Positions 14,169 to 14,191 of a stretch of 14,191 bases of DNA are shown piece by piece. The notes below the pieces were generated by a model that saw nothing but the letters and a program-made list of their open reading frames with translations, was not told where the DNA came from and ran no database searches. Source of the DNA: DATBAK01 sp036787815 (GTDB lineage: Bacteria > Actinomycetota > Acidimicrobiia > IMCC26256 > PALSA-610). The position numbers and the translations under genes were made by a program. Where the stretch lies: positions 1 through 14,191 of the forward strand of contig DAIQOP010000086.1 of NCBI GenBank assembly GCA_036787815.1. The letters run 5' to 3'. Positions within the stretch are counted from its first letter, which is position 1; each line of letters opens with the position of its first letter.

Positions 14169-14191
14169 CCGAACCCGCGCGGCCGCTGCCC

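Overview
The window is very GC-rich, gene-dense DNA with strongly G/C-ending codons, GTG starts and several promoters of the TANNNT type. It carries gatCAB and, on the same strand, an NAD-dependent ligA preceded by a short MetE-like gene. That combination points to an actinobacterium. An acidimicrobial-type lineage is my best guess, made from overall feel and not from a marker gene. Most genes are on the minus strand. I see no rRNA, tRNA, CRISPR array, insertion sequence or phage gene.

Left part (1-1438): the probable 3' tail of a plus-strand gene ends at 118. It is followed by a secreted right-handed beta-helix protein (209-1342) and a perfect 20-bp inverted repeat that probably terminates both this gene and the converging gatB. 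From 4986 down to 1439 runs a minus-strand operon, ferredoxin-gatC-gatA-gatB. The last three genes overlap by 4 bp each. It makes the amidotransferase that corrects Glu-tRNA(Gln) and Asp-tRNA(Asn), headed by a 2[4Fe-4S] ferredoxin.

Middle part (5054-10113): an SCP2-like lipid-carrier protein diverges from the ferredoxin. A 262-bp convergent gap with hairpins follows. Next is a minus-strand series: a PASTA-type membrane Ser/Thr kinase, an MFE-2-like short-chain dehydrogenase, and an acyltransferase-3 membrane protein. A small membrane-anchored protein with a probable Ig-like outer domain diverges from the kinase and collides tail-to-tail with ligA, sharing a CTAG.

Right part (10110-14191): ligA is preceded by a MetE C-terminal-like zinc protein, an order also found in mycobacteria. 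A polytopic membrane protein of unknown function diverges from it across a 53-bp gap that contains a 17-bp operator-like palindrome.

Most of the window is core metabolism. The points most worth following up are the palindrome between the MetE-like gene and the membrane protein, a repeated -10-N6-start spacing that suggests leaderless mRNAs (ferredoxin, ligA, the small membrane protein), a kinase activation loop without the usual TxT, a 12-bp tandem repeat inside gatA, and the joining of a ferredoxin to gatCAB. I found no clear new multi-gene defence or mobile system.
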